DNA of 24,688 bases from Candidatus Uhrbacteria bacterium (GCA_018700535.1 JABITQ010000051.1:1-24688); one strand, 5' to 3'. Counted from the first letter of the stretch, positions 14,495-21,659 are shown. The notes: generated by a model not told the origin, from the sequence alone. Translations and numbers: made by a program.

Positions 14495-16044
14495 TGAGAG
14501 TGTGGATCTTTTTCTTTATTTTTCTTATCCCCGCAGTCGCTTCTGCTGAAACGGCTGATTTTTTGAAACCTGTGATTGATCAGGTGAATCGATCCCTAGT
14601 TTGTTCTGGCTGGGAGGATGATGAGTGTCGAGCTGTCTTTTTGATTCGCGGGAAAAACTTTCTAAATTCGAATGACCAGGGTGGTGTACGTGTTGGTGAT
14701 GGGTGGGCTGAGATTATGCGTTGGACGGATACGTTGGTGATCGCGTCTGCATCTGAGGAATACTTAGAGAGTACGCCGGCAGTTACGGTGGATACGACAT
14801 TGCACAGACCAACACTTGAGTCTGGTGATGATGTGCTTGACCAGTTGTTTGAAGAATCTGTTGATGTGGCGGTAGATTCGATCAAGGTCCACACAGATGG
14901 AGGACGCTATATTGTGGCGGGGCCAAAGTATGGGAATCCTGAACGTACGTACTATCGAGATAGTTACTGGACGAGTGGTTTGATTATGATGATTGAGCCG
15001 TATGTGATTCGCGATCAGATCAAGTTGCTTGCGCGTGGGATTGAACCCAATGGCCAGGTGCCGAGTGCGATCCCAGTAGACCCTGATGGGATCAGGATTC
15101 CGCTTTGGACTGATCATCACGACTCGGGCCCATACTTTGTCATGATGGTGCATGATTACGTGCGTTGGACGGGGGATGAATCGATTTTGACTGAGCGTGT
15201 GAATGGTCGAACAATTTTTACATTGATGGAAGATGTTGTTTCATACCTATCTACAAAGGATTCAGATGGAAACTTCCTACCAGAGAAACCTTCTGGATCG
15301 CTCCAGGATTGGTTAGATAGCATTCCGCGCAGTGGAGAGGTGCTCTACAACCAAGCGTTGTATTACCAGTCGATGCGTGCGATCGTTGATATTGCTACGA
15401 TGATTGGTGAGCCTGAGCATGCGACCGCGTTTCACAGACAGTCGTTGCTGGTGCGTCACATGATCAACAAACAGTTTTGGAACCCGACAGGAGGGTATTA
15501 CTATGAGCGTTGCTTGGATGGAGTGTGTCAGGATCGTGTGACGAATGAGTCGTCGCTTGTGGTGTTGTTTGGGATCGCGACAGAGTCAAAGCGTGAGATG
15601 ATGTTTGAATCACTTAAGCTTTTGGAGACACGCTCAAACCCTGATATCCCATATGGAGATTGGGGAGTGCTAAATGCGTGGCCATTGTATGACGGGTTTA
15701 CCAATCACGATTACCATAACGGAACAGACTGGCCGTTCCTCGACGCCATGAACGCGAGTGCACGTCTCAAGTATGGCAATGCAGACTGGTACTATCCACT
15801 AACACGTTGGTGGTCGTTTAACAGCGAACGAAGAGATGAGCGTGTGCTCCCAGAGTATGTCTCACCAATAGATGTCGATGGCGGCGACAGACAGGCATGG
15901 AGCGTTGCCCCAGCCGCGGCGTTTGTTTCGTACGGACTCGGAATCAATCCAGATATGGACGGCGCGTATCAAATAAATGAATCCCCTGTGGGGGATCTAC
16001 GTTTGGAAGGAATTGTTGTGAGGGGAGAGAGAATTGGAATTTAA
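14491..16044 (+). CDS. Secreted (alpha/alpha)6-barrel glycosidase-like protein with IPT/TIG-like N-domain, 517 aa
   Basis: Residues 1-19 are a signal peptide ending ASA. Residues about 48-100 resemble an IPT/TIG immunoglobulin-like fold (LIRGKNF, GGVRVGDGWAEI, DTLVIAS). Residues about 140-490 form a six-hairpin glycosidase domain related to amylo-1,6-glucosidase and GH63/GH78-type enzymes: ERTYYRDSYW, PLWTDHHDSGPYF, YHNGTDWPFLDAMN. D157, D198, D256 and E263 are candidate acid residues, but I do not assign the pair. The substrate is unknown; hydrolysis of host or environmental glycans outside the cell is an inference. The gene starts inside the antiporter stop and is followed by the methyltransferase after 11 nt. 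Confidence 0.8.
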   Translation: MMRVWIFFFIFLIPAVASAETADFLKPVIDQVNRSLVCSGWEDDECRAVFLIRGKNFLNSNDQGGVRVGDGWAEIMRWTDTLVIASASEEYLESTPAVTVDTTLHRPTLESGDDVLDQLFEESVDVAVDSIKVHTDGGRYIVAGPKYGNPERTYYRDSYWTSGLIMMIEPYVIRDQIKLLARGIEPNGQVPSAIPVDPDGIRIPLWTDHHDSGPYFVMMVHDYVRWTGDESILTERVNGRTIFTLMEDVVSYLSTKDSDGNFLPEKPSGSLQDWLDSIPRSGEVLYNQALYYQSMRAIVDIATMIGEPEHATAFHRQSLLVRHMINKQFWNPTGGYYYERCLDGVCQDRVTNESSLVVLFGIATESKREMMFESLKLLETRSNPDIPYGDWGVLNAWPLYDGFTNHDYHNGTDWPFLDAMNASARLKYGNADWYYPLTRWWSFNSERRDERVLPEYVSPIDVDGGDRQAWSVAPAAAFVSYGLGINPDMDGAYQINESPVGDLRLEGIVVRGERIGI

Positions 16045-16055
16045 TTGTAATCATT

Positions 16056-16697
16056 ATGAAGCTTTCAGATTATCACCAGCACTATGTTGAACGCTCAGAT
16101 GAGCAGATTGTTCGTCGTGTTGCCAGTAAGCGACTTGAGATCAAGGAGGCACTTCAGCAGTCTGGCTTTGTATCAAAAAACAACCCTGTCAGGGTTGCGA
16201 TACTAGGATGTGCTGACAAGCGTTTCGTCTCTGCGTACAAAGAGCTGTTTGAGGAAGCGCTTAAAACAGATGTGAACCTGACAGTCTTTGATCTTACTAT
16301 CGATCATCTAGAAGGTGCGGCAGGTGTTGTACAGCAGGACATTACCAAGCCGTTAATTGGTGGACCATTTGATATTACGTTTGCACATATCGTGCTGAAG
16401 TTTATCAAACCAGAGTTGCATCTGTCTGTGTTTCAGAATGCATACGATGTATTGTCTGATGGCGGGCTCGCAGTGTTTATTCAAGGGAAAGAAGAGTTGC
16501 AGTCTGACTCACCAGAAGAAAATACTTATCTTCCTGAAACGTATAAATACGAGAGAAACGATATTCACCCTGTTAACTTAACGACTATCAGACAGTATCT
16601 AAAAGAGAATTCGATTAAGTTCCTTGAATTCAATCAAGTGCACAAGAATATCGAGCCCGTAGATATCGAAGCGCACCAGCTCTTGTTGATGAAATAA
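16056..16697 (+). CDS. Class I SAM-dependent methyltransferase-like protein, 213 aa
   Basis: A Rossmann-like core is visible: VAILGCADKRF (about 48-58, motif I with an altered glycine loop), LTVFDLTIDHLEG (motif II acidic end), QQDITKP, FDITFAHIVLKFI (motif IV) and LSDGGLAVFIQG (motif post-V). The family transfers a methyl group from S-adenosylmethionine; the acceptor cannot be told. Motif I lacks the usual GxGxG spacing, so binding strength is uncertain. It is last in the antiporter-glycosidase operon, without an SD. Confidence 0.75.
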   Translation: MKLSDYHQHYVERSDEQIVRRVASKRLEIKEALQQSGFVSKNNPVRVAILGCADKRFVSAYKELFEEALKTDVNLTVFDLTIDHLEGAAGVVQQDITKPLIGGPFDITFAHIVLKFIKPELHLSVFQNAYDVLSDGGLAVFIQGKEELQSDSPEENTYLPETYKYERNDIHPVNLTTIRQYLKENSIKFLEFNQVHKNIEPVDIEAHQLLLMK

Positions 16698-16709
16698 AAG
16701 CAAAAAAAC

Positions 16710-16732
16710 TCCCCGGCCTATGCGGCTGGGGG
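16710..16732 (+). terminator. Terminator of the antiporter-glycosidase-methyltransferase operon
   Basis: A 9-bp stem with two G-T wobbles (TCCCCGGCC with GGCTGGGGG), a 5-nt loop, then TTTTTGTTTT. An A-run upstream may let it act on the minus strand too. The stop codon of the 41-aa minus-strand ORF lies in its loop. Confidence 0.8.
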
Positions 16733-16843
16733 TTTTTGTTTTCCGGTTTTGATGCGGATTGCCTTTTGGCGACGGTTCTCTTTAAGAGCGAGCTTGCGGT
16801 CGATCTTCCATTTGTCGCGAATTTGCTTGCGTTTTCCTGGCAT
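16718..16843 (-). CDS. 41-aa very basic protein, unlisted short gene
   Basis: This is a complete frame (ATG 16843-16841, TAG 16720-16718) in an otherwise empty gap. About 15 of 41 residues are Lys or Arg, spread evenly (MPGKRKQIRDKWKIDRK at the N-terminus), with a PPAA tail encoded by the terminator hairpin of the opposite operon. The pattern is like small ribosomal or RNA-binding proteins, but I do not match it to a named one. No SD is seen. The regular basic composition, in a window whose real genes include many short ones, favours a true gene. The rest of 16844-16924 shows nothing. Confidence 0.5.
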   Translation of the reverse strand: MPGKRKQIRDKWKIDRKLALKENRRQKAIRIKTGKQKPPAA

Positions 16844-16924
16844 AATATCTTAGGTGAGTCACTGATTTGTTGAGTGATTGAGTTGTTAAATCTGCCCAGA
16901 GGATAGGGGATAAGAGACTGTTCG

Positions 16925-17773
16925 TCAAGCTTTGTCGCCTTTGACGATTCCTTCACAGGCACTGAGGATTACGTCCAGGCGCTGCTCTGAGATTCCTGTT
17001 TTTGCGCGAAGATCATCTGTAGATATGCCGTTTAGTTCACGACAGAGCATGATATCGGCTTTGGCGAAACGTTCTAATTCGTCTGGTTTTAGCTCTTTTA
17101 TTATGGTTACAGGGTACAGAGCGTCTAGATCCACCATCTTGGCGAAGGATCGTTCCTTGGGGTGGTTCCAGCCAATGAGGACCATGTTTTTGCAATGTCC
17201 ATATTTGAGCGACTGGTCTGTGAACCGTGCATTGGTTACCAGCCAGGCTTCGTCGAAGTGTGGACAAAGGCCGACTTTTGACCCGTCTACTAAGTCGAGA
17301 AAGCGCGCCCAGGTGCTCATGGTGTCTTTGATGCCAATCGTCGCTCTGTTGTCGTGTCGAAACTTGGCCTCGATAAACGCGATGCGACCATCTTTTTTTG
17401 CCATGACATCCACCTCGTGGGTGACGCAGGCACCTTGAAGCTCTTCGGGGTTTGTTGCGTCGTATCCGTACGCATCCAAAATAGAGGCGACGTACTTTTC
17501 AAAGTTGTAGCCGGCTGGACCAAGCTTGGTGATGGCTTCGCGTAAATCGTATCGCGCAGCTGCCCAAGGTTTTTGATTGGAAAGTTCTTTGATGATCAAG
17601 TCATGGATTGCCGATGTTTTCATCTTCGGCACAATCTTTGTGCGCACCACGCGCATGACCTCTTTGATGGTCTTTTGATCTACACCCGTGCGCTCCATAC
17701 TTGCGATAGATTTGTTGGGATCGTACGGAACAAGCTGTCCGTTCTTTTTTGTGACAAGAAGATTGTTTAGCAT
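16925..17773 (-). CDS. ATP-cone plus Mrr-like restriction endonuclease protein, 282 aa
   Basis: The N-terminal 5-90 is an ATP-cone nucleotide-sensing domain (VTKKNGQLVPYDPNKSI, RTGVDQKTIKEV). Residues about 88-210 form a PD-(D/E)xK nuclease of the Mrr type, with E92, D122 (HEVDVM) and E135-A-K137 (FIEAKF). The C-terminal 235-280 is helical (GISTDDLRAKTGISEQRL), possibly DNA-binding. Mrr enzymes cut modified or foreign DNA, and ATP cones bind ATP or dATP, so nucleotide-controlled cleavage is an inference. There is no methyltransferase beside it. A perfect TATAAT lies 8 nt before the ATG, implying a leaderless transcript. Confidence 0.88.
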   Translation of the reverse strand: MLNNLLVTKKNGQLVPYDPNKSIASMERTGVDQKTIKEVMRVVRTKIVPKMKTSAIHDLIIKELSNQKPWAAARYDLREAITKLGPAGYNFEKYVASILDAYGYDATNPEELQGACVTHEVDVMAKKDGRIAFIEAKFRHDNRATIGIKDTMSTWARFLDLVDGSKVGLCPHFDEAWLVTNARFTDQSLKYGHCKNMVLIGWNHPKERSFAKMVDLDALYPVTIIKELKPDELERFAKADIMLCRELNGISTDDLRAKTGISEQRLDVILSACEGIVKGDKA

Positions 17774-17781
17774 ACAAAAAG

Positions 17782-17814
17782 ATTATACCAGTTTCAGCAC
17801 TTGTGATGTATAAT
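17782..17814. promoter_or_regulatory. Interlocked divergent leaderless promoters
   Basis: Minus strand: extended -10 TGG-TATAAT (TATAAT 17787-17782), 8 nt before ATG 17773. Plus strand: TATAAT (17809-17814), 9 nt before ATG 17824. Each -10 sits where the other promoter's -35 contacts would fall. Confidence 0.75.
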
Positions 17815-17823
17815 ATATTTACT

Positions 17824-18252
17824 ATGAGCCTAACGCTCGCACTTATCGACGCCGAGTCTATCTTGTTTGCCGCTGCACTTATTTTGTACGGCTCTGCGTT
17901 CACACTTAGTTTCTTGCTTAGCAAAAAAGTTCGAGTCGTCCGTGGACTTGAAACGATTTTGTTATTGATTCTCTTTCTACTGCTCGGTGCAATTGCGATT
18001 GAGTTCAGTAGTGCGGTGTCTCCTGCCTATACATTCGGTGAAGTCGCTGAACTTTCCGCATTGCTTTCAACACATCGTTGGTTGTTGTTCCAGCTTCCAG
18101 TTTTACTTACTCTCATGTCGCTTATCATTCTTGTTGTGTATCGCGATAAAATTGCTGATGCACACGCGCGTGTATATAGGGCGGCTGTGAGTGTGTCTAT
18201 TGCTGTTAGTTTTGGTGCGATGATTATGATCGCGTTTGAGTCGTTTGTTTAA
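17824..18252 (+). CDS. Four-helix membrane protein, 142 aa, unknown function
   Basis: Four hydrophobic segments (about 8-33, 42-63, 85-105 and 117-138) are separated by short charged turns. There are no cysteines or recognisable catalytic motif. The ATG at 17824 is preferred because the perfect TATAAT at 17809-17814 would place the transcript start just before it; the earlier GTG at 17803 overlaps that promoter. The next membrane protein begins 1 nt after its stop, so the two are probably made together and may interact. Confidence 0.65.
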   Translation: MSLTLALIDAESILFAAALILYGSAFTLSFLLSKKVRVVRGLETILLLILFLLLGAIAIEFSSAVSPAYTFGEVAELSALLSTHRWLLFQLPVLLTLMSLIILVVYRDKIADAHARVYRAAVSVSIAVSFGAMIMIAFESFV

Positions 18253-18253
18253 T

Positions 18254-18601
18254 ATGTTCAAAAAACTGTTTAAACCCAGAGTGCATGAGTCGGTTGCAAT
18301 CGCAGCTCTGTTTTCAGCATCCATCACGCTGAATGTTGCTTGGATCATAAATCTTTTGGTGCATCGAAGTGATCGTGTGTGGGCTTGGTTTGAGATGAGT
18401 GAGAGGATTGGGCCGATTAGTGGAATGTATACAAAGACACTGCTTTCTTTCTTTTGCGTCATGTTTGTCACCTGGATGTTTTGTCGTGGGAAGGATTGCT
18501 CGCATCAACGCGAGGGCGTGTTTTGGTTCTTCGTTGCGTCTATTGTTCTGTTTCTAGTGATGACGCTGCCTTTTGTGTACGAGTTTCAAATTGGAGTCTA
18601 G
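18254..18601 (+). CDS. Three-helix membrane protein, 115 aa, unknown function
   Basis: A basic start (MFKKLFKPR) and three hydrophobic segments (about 14-36, 57-77 and 89-109). A short CRGKDC pair (C77, C82) lies at the end of the second helix. No family is recognised. The TAA of the preceding gene and this ATG are separated by a single base and no SD is present, so translation probably depends on the upstream gene. Its stop overlaps the -35 box of the promoter at 18599-18627. Confidence 0.6.
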   Translation: MFKKLFKPRVHESVAIAALFSASITLNVAWIINLLVHRSDRVWAWFEMSERIGPISGMYTKTLLSFFCVMFVTWMFCRGKDCSHQREGVFWFFVASIVLFLVMTLPFVYEFQIGV

Positions 18602-18627
18602 ACACAACTATTTTCTAAAGTTATAAT
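18599..18627 (+). promoter_or_regulatory. Strong promoter just upstream of a terminator
   Basis: TAGACA (18599-18604), 17-nt spacer, perfect TATAAT (18622-18627). Predicted start near 18634, only about 10 nt before the hairpin at 18644. Confidence 0.6.
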
Positions 18628-18643
18628 CGATCTATAAATATAC

Positions 18644-18673
18644 AAAACCTAGTTTTATATAAAACTGGGTTTT
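18644..18673 (+). terminator. Terminator or attenuator hairpin in the pepA leader
   Basis: AAAACC pairs with GGTTTT, then a T/G wobble, then the palindrome AGTTTTAT/ATAAAACT. It is followed by TTTGTTTG. It can end the two-membrane-protein operon and could also stop transcripts from the promoter at 18599-18627. Confidence 0.75.
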
Positions 18674-18742
18674 TTGTTTGCGAGTTTGAGGAACTTGTCT
18701 AAAACCGGTAAGCTTTTCTCGTTATCATTTAGACTGTCATTT

Positions 18743-20233
18743 ATGGATATTTCTTTACGAAAAGGTTACTTGAGCAAGGAGAAATGTGATTTGCTGGTTG
18801 TGAACGCATTTGAAGAGTCTGGAGTTGGAGGAGCTACAGAATCGGTTGATTTGGCGCTCGACGGAAAGCTTGTGAAGTTTTGGAAGGAGGATGCGTTTAA
18901 AGGAAAGCAGGGGAGCACCAATCTTTTGCGTGTTGGAAGTGGAATCCCGGCTAAGCGCGTTGTGGTAGTTGGGCTAGGTAAAAAGGAAGATTTTAACCTT
19001 GAGGTTGTGCGCCAGGCTGCGGCAACATCGCTCAAGGTTGCGAAGTCTCTTGAGGCGAAGCATGTTGTTTCTGTAATGCACGGCGTTGGTAATGGAGGGT
19101 TGTCTGCGCGTGATGTAGCACGTGTGATGGTTGAGGGTGTTCGTCTTGCTGATTACACATTTGCAAAATACAAAAAAGATAAAACAGTTTCACCAAAATT
19201 ATTTGAGATCGTGACAAAGAACGGGCGTCATGTGCGCAATGGTGAAAAAGGACTTGATGAGGGTGAGGCGGAAGCAGCAGGAGTGGTGTTTGCGCGCGAC
19301 CTTGTGAACACACCAGGGATGGATCTGCATCCTGAGACGTTGGTAGAGGCTGCAAGGAAAGTTGCAAAAGGAAAGGGCTCTATTCGTGTGCGTGTGTACG
19401 ATCGTGAAAAGCTGGAGAAGATGGGGGCTGGATGTTTGCTTGGTGTGGCAAAGGGGTCTGTGCATGAGCCAAAGATGGTTCACATGGTTTACACACCAAA
19501 GGTTAAGACAAAGAAAAAAGTTTGTTTGGTTGGTAAGGCCGTTACGTTTGACTCTGGTGGACTTTCACTCAAGCCTTCGCAGTACATGGAGACGATGAAG
19601 TGCGATATGGCTGGGTCTGCGGCAGTGCTCGGTGTGTTTGCTGCGATCGATCAGATGGCACCAAAGGTTGAGGTGCATGGGATTTTTGGCGCGGCTGAGA
19701 ACATGCCTTCAGGTGAAGCGATTCGTCCAGGTGATGTTTTGACCGCAATGAACAAGATGACGATTGAGGTATTGAACACAGATGCAGAAGGACGGCTTAC
19801 ACTTGCCGATACACTTACGTACGCTACCAAGCAGAAGCCTGATGCCATTATTGACCTAGCAACGCTTACAGGTGCTTGTGTGGTTGCTCTTGGTGAGGAG
19901 ATCACTGCATTGATGTCGAATAACAGTGAGCTTTCACAAAAGATTCTTGCGTCTGCCGAGGAAGCAGGGGAGAAGATGTGGGAGATGCCACTTGAAAAGA
20001 ACTATAAGAAGTTGATCAAGTCTGAAATTGCAGATATCAAAAATACTGGAAGCCGTTGGGGTGGTGCGATCACTGCTGGATTGTTTTTGCAAAACTTTGT
20101 AAACGATATTCCATGGGTTCACCTCGACATCGCAGGCCCAGCATTTGCTGAGCGCGTTGTTGATCCTTACACAGGTAAGGGTGGAACTGGGCATGGTGTG
20201 CGAACATTGTTGCATTACTTACGATCATTCTAG
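18743..20233 (+). CDS. pepA: Leucyl aminopeptidase (M17, PepA), 496 aa
   Basis: A cytosolic di-metal aminopeptidase removing N-terminal residues from peptides. The C-terminal catalytic domain holds the metal ligands K265 and D270 (GKAVTFDSGGL), D288 (KCDMAG), and D347 and E349 in the signature NTDAEGRL, plus catalytic K277 and R351. The N-terminal 1-160 is the usual macrodomain-like part. Length is normal. The ATG at 18743 gives the family-typical N-terminus; the frame stays open upstream into the terminator hairpin. It is followed after 5 nt by a ferredoxin gene. Confidence 0.96.
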   Translation: MDISLRKGYLSKEKCDLLVVNAFEESGVGGATESVDLALDGKLVKFWKEDAFKGKQGSTNLLRVGSGIPAKRVVVVGLGKKEDFNLEVVRQAAATSLKVAKSLEAKHVVSVMHGVGNGGLSARDVARVMVEGVRLADYTFAKYKKDKTVSPKLFEIVTKNGRHVRNGEKGLDEGEAEAAGVVFARDLVNTPGMDLHPETLVEAARKVAKGKGSIRVRVYDREKLEKMGAGCLLGVAKGSVHEPKMVHMVYTPKVKTKKKVCLVGKAVTFDSGGLSLKPSQYMETMKCDMAGSAAVLGVFAAIDQMAPKVEVHGIFGAAENMPSGEAIRPGDVLTAMNKMTIEVLNTDAEGRLTLADTLTYATKQKPDAIIDLATLTGACVVALGEEITALMSNNSELSQKILASAEEAGEKMWEMPLEKNYKKLIKSEIADIKNTGSRWGGAITAGLFLQNFVNDIPWVHLDIAGPAFAERVVDPYTGKGGTGHGVRTLLHYLRSF

Positions 20234-20238
20234 TTTGC

Positions 20239-20523
20239 ATGCGTCCTGCAAAACTGAAATACAAAAAACTTGTTCTTGTTTGCACGAATGAGCGCACGAC
20301 GGGGAAAGAGTGTTGTGCGCACAAGTTGTCGTTTGAGCTGTATCAAAAACTAAAGCTTGCGATTCGTGATGCGGATCCTGAGGTGCGTGTTTCGCGCACG
20401 GGGTGTCTTGGTAACTGTCTCTCTGGTGCATCTGTTGTTATAATGCCTGATGACATTTGGCTCGGTGAAGTTACGGAGTCTGATGTCAACGAAATTGTAA
20501 AACTTGTAACAAGCAAAAATTAA
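20239..20523 (+). CDS. Thioredoxin-like [2Fe-2S] ferredoxin, 94 aa
   Basis: A NuoE/Shethna-type fold carrying a 2Fe-2S cluster. C15 (VLVCTNERT), C25-C26 (KECCAHK), and C56 and C60 in RTGCLGNC fit the C-x(8-12)-C...C-x3-C pattern. It is an electron carrier in the cytoplasm; its partner is not obvious. It starts 5 nt after pepA and ends 4 nt before the glutaredoxin gene, without SDs, so it belongs to their operon. Confidence 0.88.
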   Translation: MRPAKLKYKKLVLVCTNERTTGKECCAHKLSFELYQKLKLAIRDADPEVRVSRTGCLGNCLSGASVVIMPDDIWLGEVTESDVNEIVKLVTSKN

Positions 20524-20527
20524 CACT

Positions 20528-20758
20528 ATGAAAGTCACTGTCTACTCAACGCCGACCTGTCCGTTTTGCAAGAAGGTCAAAGGGTATTTATCAGAGAACA
20601 AAGTAGAGTTTACAGACATTGATGTGTCTGCTGATCAGGAGCAAGCACAGAAGATGATTGCTAAGTCTGGTCAGATGGGTGTGCCGGTAACAGATATCGA
20701 TGGTGAGTTGGTGATCGGGTTTGATGAGAAGGCGTTGAAAGAAAAATTGGGTTTGTAA
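20528..20758 (+). CDS. Glutaredoxin (NrdH-like), 76 aa
   Basis: A single thioredoxin-fold domain with the redox pair CPFC (C11, C14), the cis-Pro region GVPVTDI (51-57) and a C-terminal GFDEKALKEKL helix. It reduces disulfides or glutathionylated proteins, or supplies ribonucleotide reductase or Msr. It is the last gene of the pepA operon and ends 6 nt before a terminator. Confidence 0.93.
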   Translation: MKVTVYSTPTCPFCKKVKGYLSENKVEFTDIDVSADQEQAQKMIAKSGQMGVPVTDIDGELVIGFDEKALKEKLGL

Positions 20759-20764
20759 AAGAAT

Positions 20765-20793
20765 AGACGACCTCCCCGTATGGGTGGTCGTCT
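20765..20793. terminator. Bidirectional terminator
   Basis: AGACGACC-T-CCC (20765-20776) pairs with GGG-T-GGTCGTCT (20782-20793). Plus tail TTTTTGTTTTG; minus tail TTCTTTTAC after the stem. It ends both the glutaredoxin operon and the convergent cysteine-protein gene. Confidence 0.85.
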
Positions 20794-20804
20794 TTTTGTT
20801 TTGC

Positions 20805-21134
20805 CTACCTTGCTTTGAAGAAGGTGCAGTCAATTTGCGCGCTCCAACTGCTGGTGCAGCAAGCGTGGACTGTCGTGTTTGGTTTTGACAGTGTGAATCC
20901 TGCCAACGTGTCGAGGTTGCACCCGAGGTCTCTTTGAGGGTTGGTGCGGAAAGAGTCTGAGAGTGTCAGGTTGCCTAGACCACTGTCAGTGGCAAGGTTG
21001 AGTGCCTTCGAGTCGGTGATCACATGGCTCGTGATGTACGAGGCAGTATCTTTGAACCCGAGTGCAATCGCAATGAGCATGACAACCATGAGACTTGCTC
21101 CGGCAACCATGCTGTTATCGCTTTGTTTACCCAT
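20805..21134 (-). CDS. Membrane-anchored four-cysteine protein, paralog A, 109 aa
   Basis: One hydrophobic helix (about 9-27) is followed by an outward-facing domain with C72, the CC pair 92-93 and C103. It shares gap-free colinearity with the 108-aa protein at 21263: SFR at 61-63, NP at 65-66, TLAGF at 76-80 and HACC at 90-93 are at identical positions. That agreement fixes the start at ATG 21134. The longer open frame up to a TTG at 21200 would start inside this gene's own -35 box. No family is recognised. The four cysteines probably form two disulfides outside the cytoplasm, making it a possible client of the VKOR/CcdA system. Confidence 0.75.
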   Translation of the reverse strand: MGKQSDNSMVAGASLMVVMLIAIALGFKDTASYITSHVITDSKALNLATDSGLGNLTLSDSFRTNPQRDLGCNLDTLAGFTLSKPNTTVHACCTSSWSAQIDCTFFKAR

Positions 21135-21171
21135 GAGTTTATCCAGCGTCGTTTGGTTTGTAGACCCCACC

Positions 21172-21200
21172 AAATTAGTCGGAAAATTGATTGATGTCAA
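21172..21200 (-). promoter_or_regulatory. Promoter of cysteine-protein paralog A
   Basis: Minus strand TTGACA (21200-21195), 17 nt, TAATTT (21177-21172). Predicted leader about 31 nt, with a weak GGAT ribosome-binding sequence. Confidence 0.7.
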
Positions 21201-21213
21201 TGTGGTGATGGGT

Positions 21214-21251
21214 ATAAAAGAAACAGACGACCTCCCAAGCGGAAGTCGTCT
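21214..21251 (-). terminator. Terminator of cysteine-protein paralog B
   Basis: AGACGAC and GTCGTCT (21225-21231, 21245-21251) with an inner TCC/GGA and one C/A mismatch; GTTTCTTTTAT follows on the minus strand. The AGACGACCTCCC side matches the terminator at 20765, as if duplicated with the gene. Confidence 0.8.
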
Positions 21252-21262
21252 TTGCGTTGTGT

Positions 21263-21589
21263 CTATTGAACATCGAATGAGCAGTTGGCTTTAGCATCAA
21301 GCCCGCTGATGCAACATGCGTGGATCGTGATCATGTTCTCCACCAGGATAAAGCCTGCCAATGTTCCTCTCTCACAGTTCATGTCATCTGCTGGGTTGAT
21401 ACGGAACGATTCGATAATCTTCAAGTGTCTCCATCCTTTGGTCGCGCCAAGCTCCAGAACGTTTGCATCGCTGACCTGCTGGCTTTCATGGTAGGTGTAA
21501 GCACTAATGACTCCCCAGGGAGTGATCAGGAAAATACCGATCATTATCAGCGTGGCAACATTGATTCCCATTTGAGCACGTTTGTTCAT
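21263..21589 (-). CDS. Membrane-anchored four-cysteine protein, paralog B, 108 aa
   Basis: A basic N-terminus (MNKRAQ), one hydrophobic helix (about 9-25), then an extracytoplasmic domain with C72, C92-C93 and C103, the same residue numbers as in paralog A. About 27 of the last 68 residues are identical between the two. GGAG lies 5 nt before the ATG, with a TTGACA/TAATCT promoter further upstream. The N-terminus is somewhat pilin-like, but there is no clear prepilin cleavage site. Function is unknown. It lies between thiol-redox genes (glutaredoxin, peroxiredoxin, TlpA-like). Confidence 0.78.
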   Translation of the reverse strand: MNKRAQMGINVATLIMIGIFLITPWGVISAYTYHESQQVSDANVLELGATKGWRHLKIIESFRINPADDMNCERGTLAGFILVENMITIHACCISGLDAKANCSFDVQ

Positions 21590-21626
21590 CTTCGCTCCGG
21601 CATTGATGGTTTGCTTGAGTGCTAAA

Positions 21627-21655
21627 AGATTATGAACTTTCTATAAAACTGTCAA
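21627..21655 (-). promoter_or_regulatory. Promoter of cysteine-protein paralog B
   Basis: Minus strand TTGACA (21655-21650), 17 nt, TAATCT (21632-21627). The leader of about 30 nt contains GGAG at 21598-21595. Confidence 0.78.
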
Positions 21656-21659
21656 TCAA

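Noticed and set aside
21135..21200. Longer N-terminus of cysteine-protein paralog A from a TTG
   Set aside because: The TTG is part of a TTGACA -35 box, and the internal ATG makes the protein exactly colinear with its paralog.
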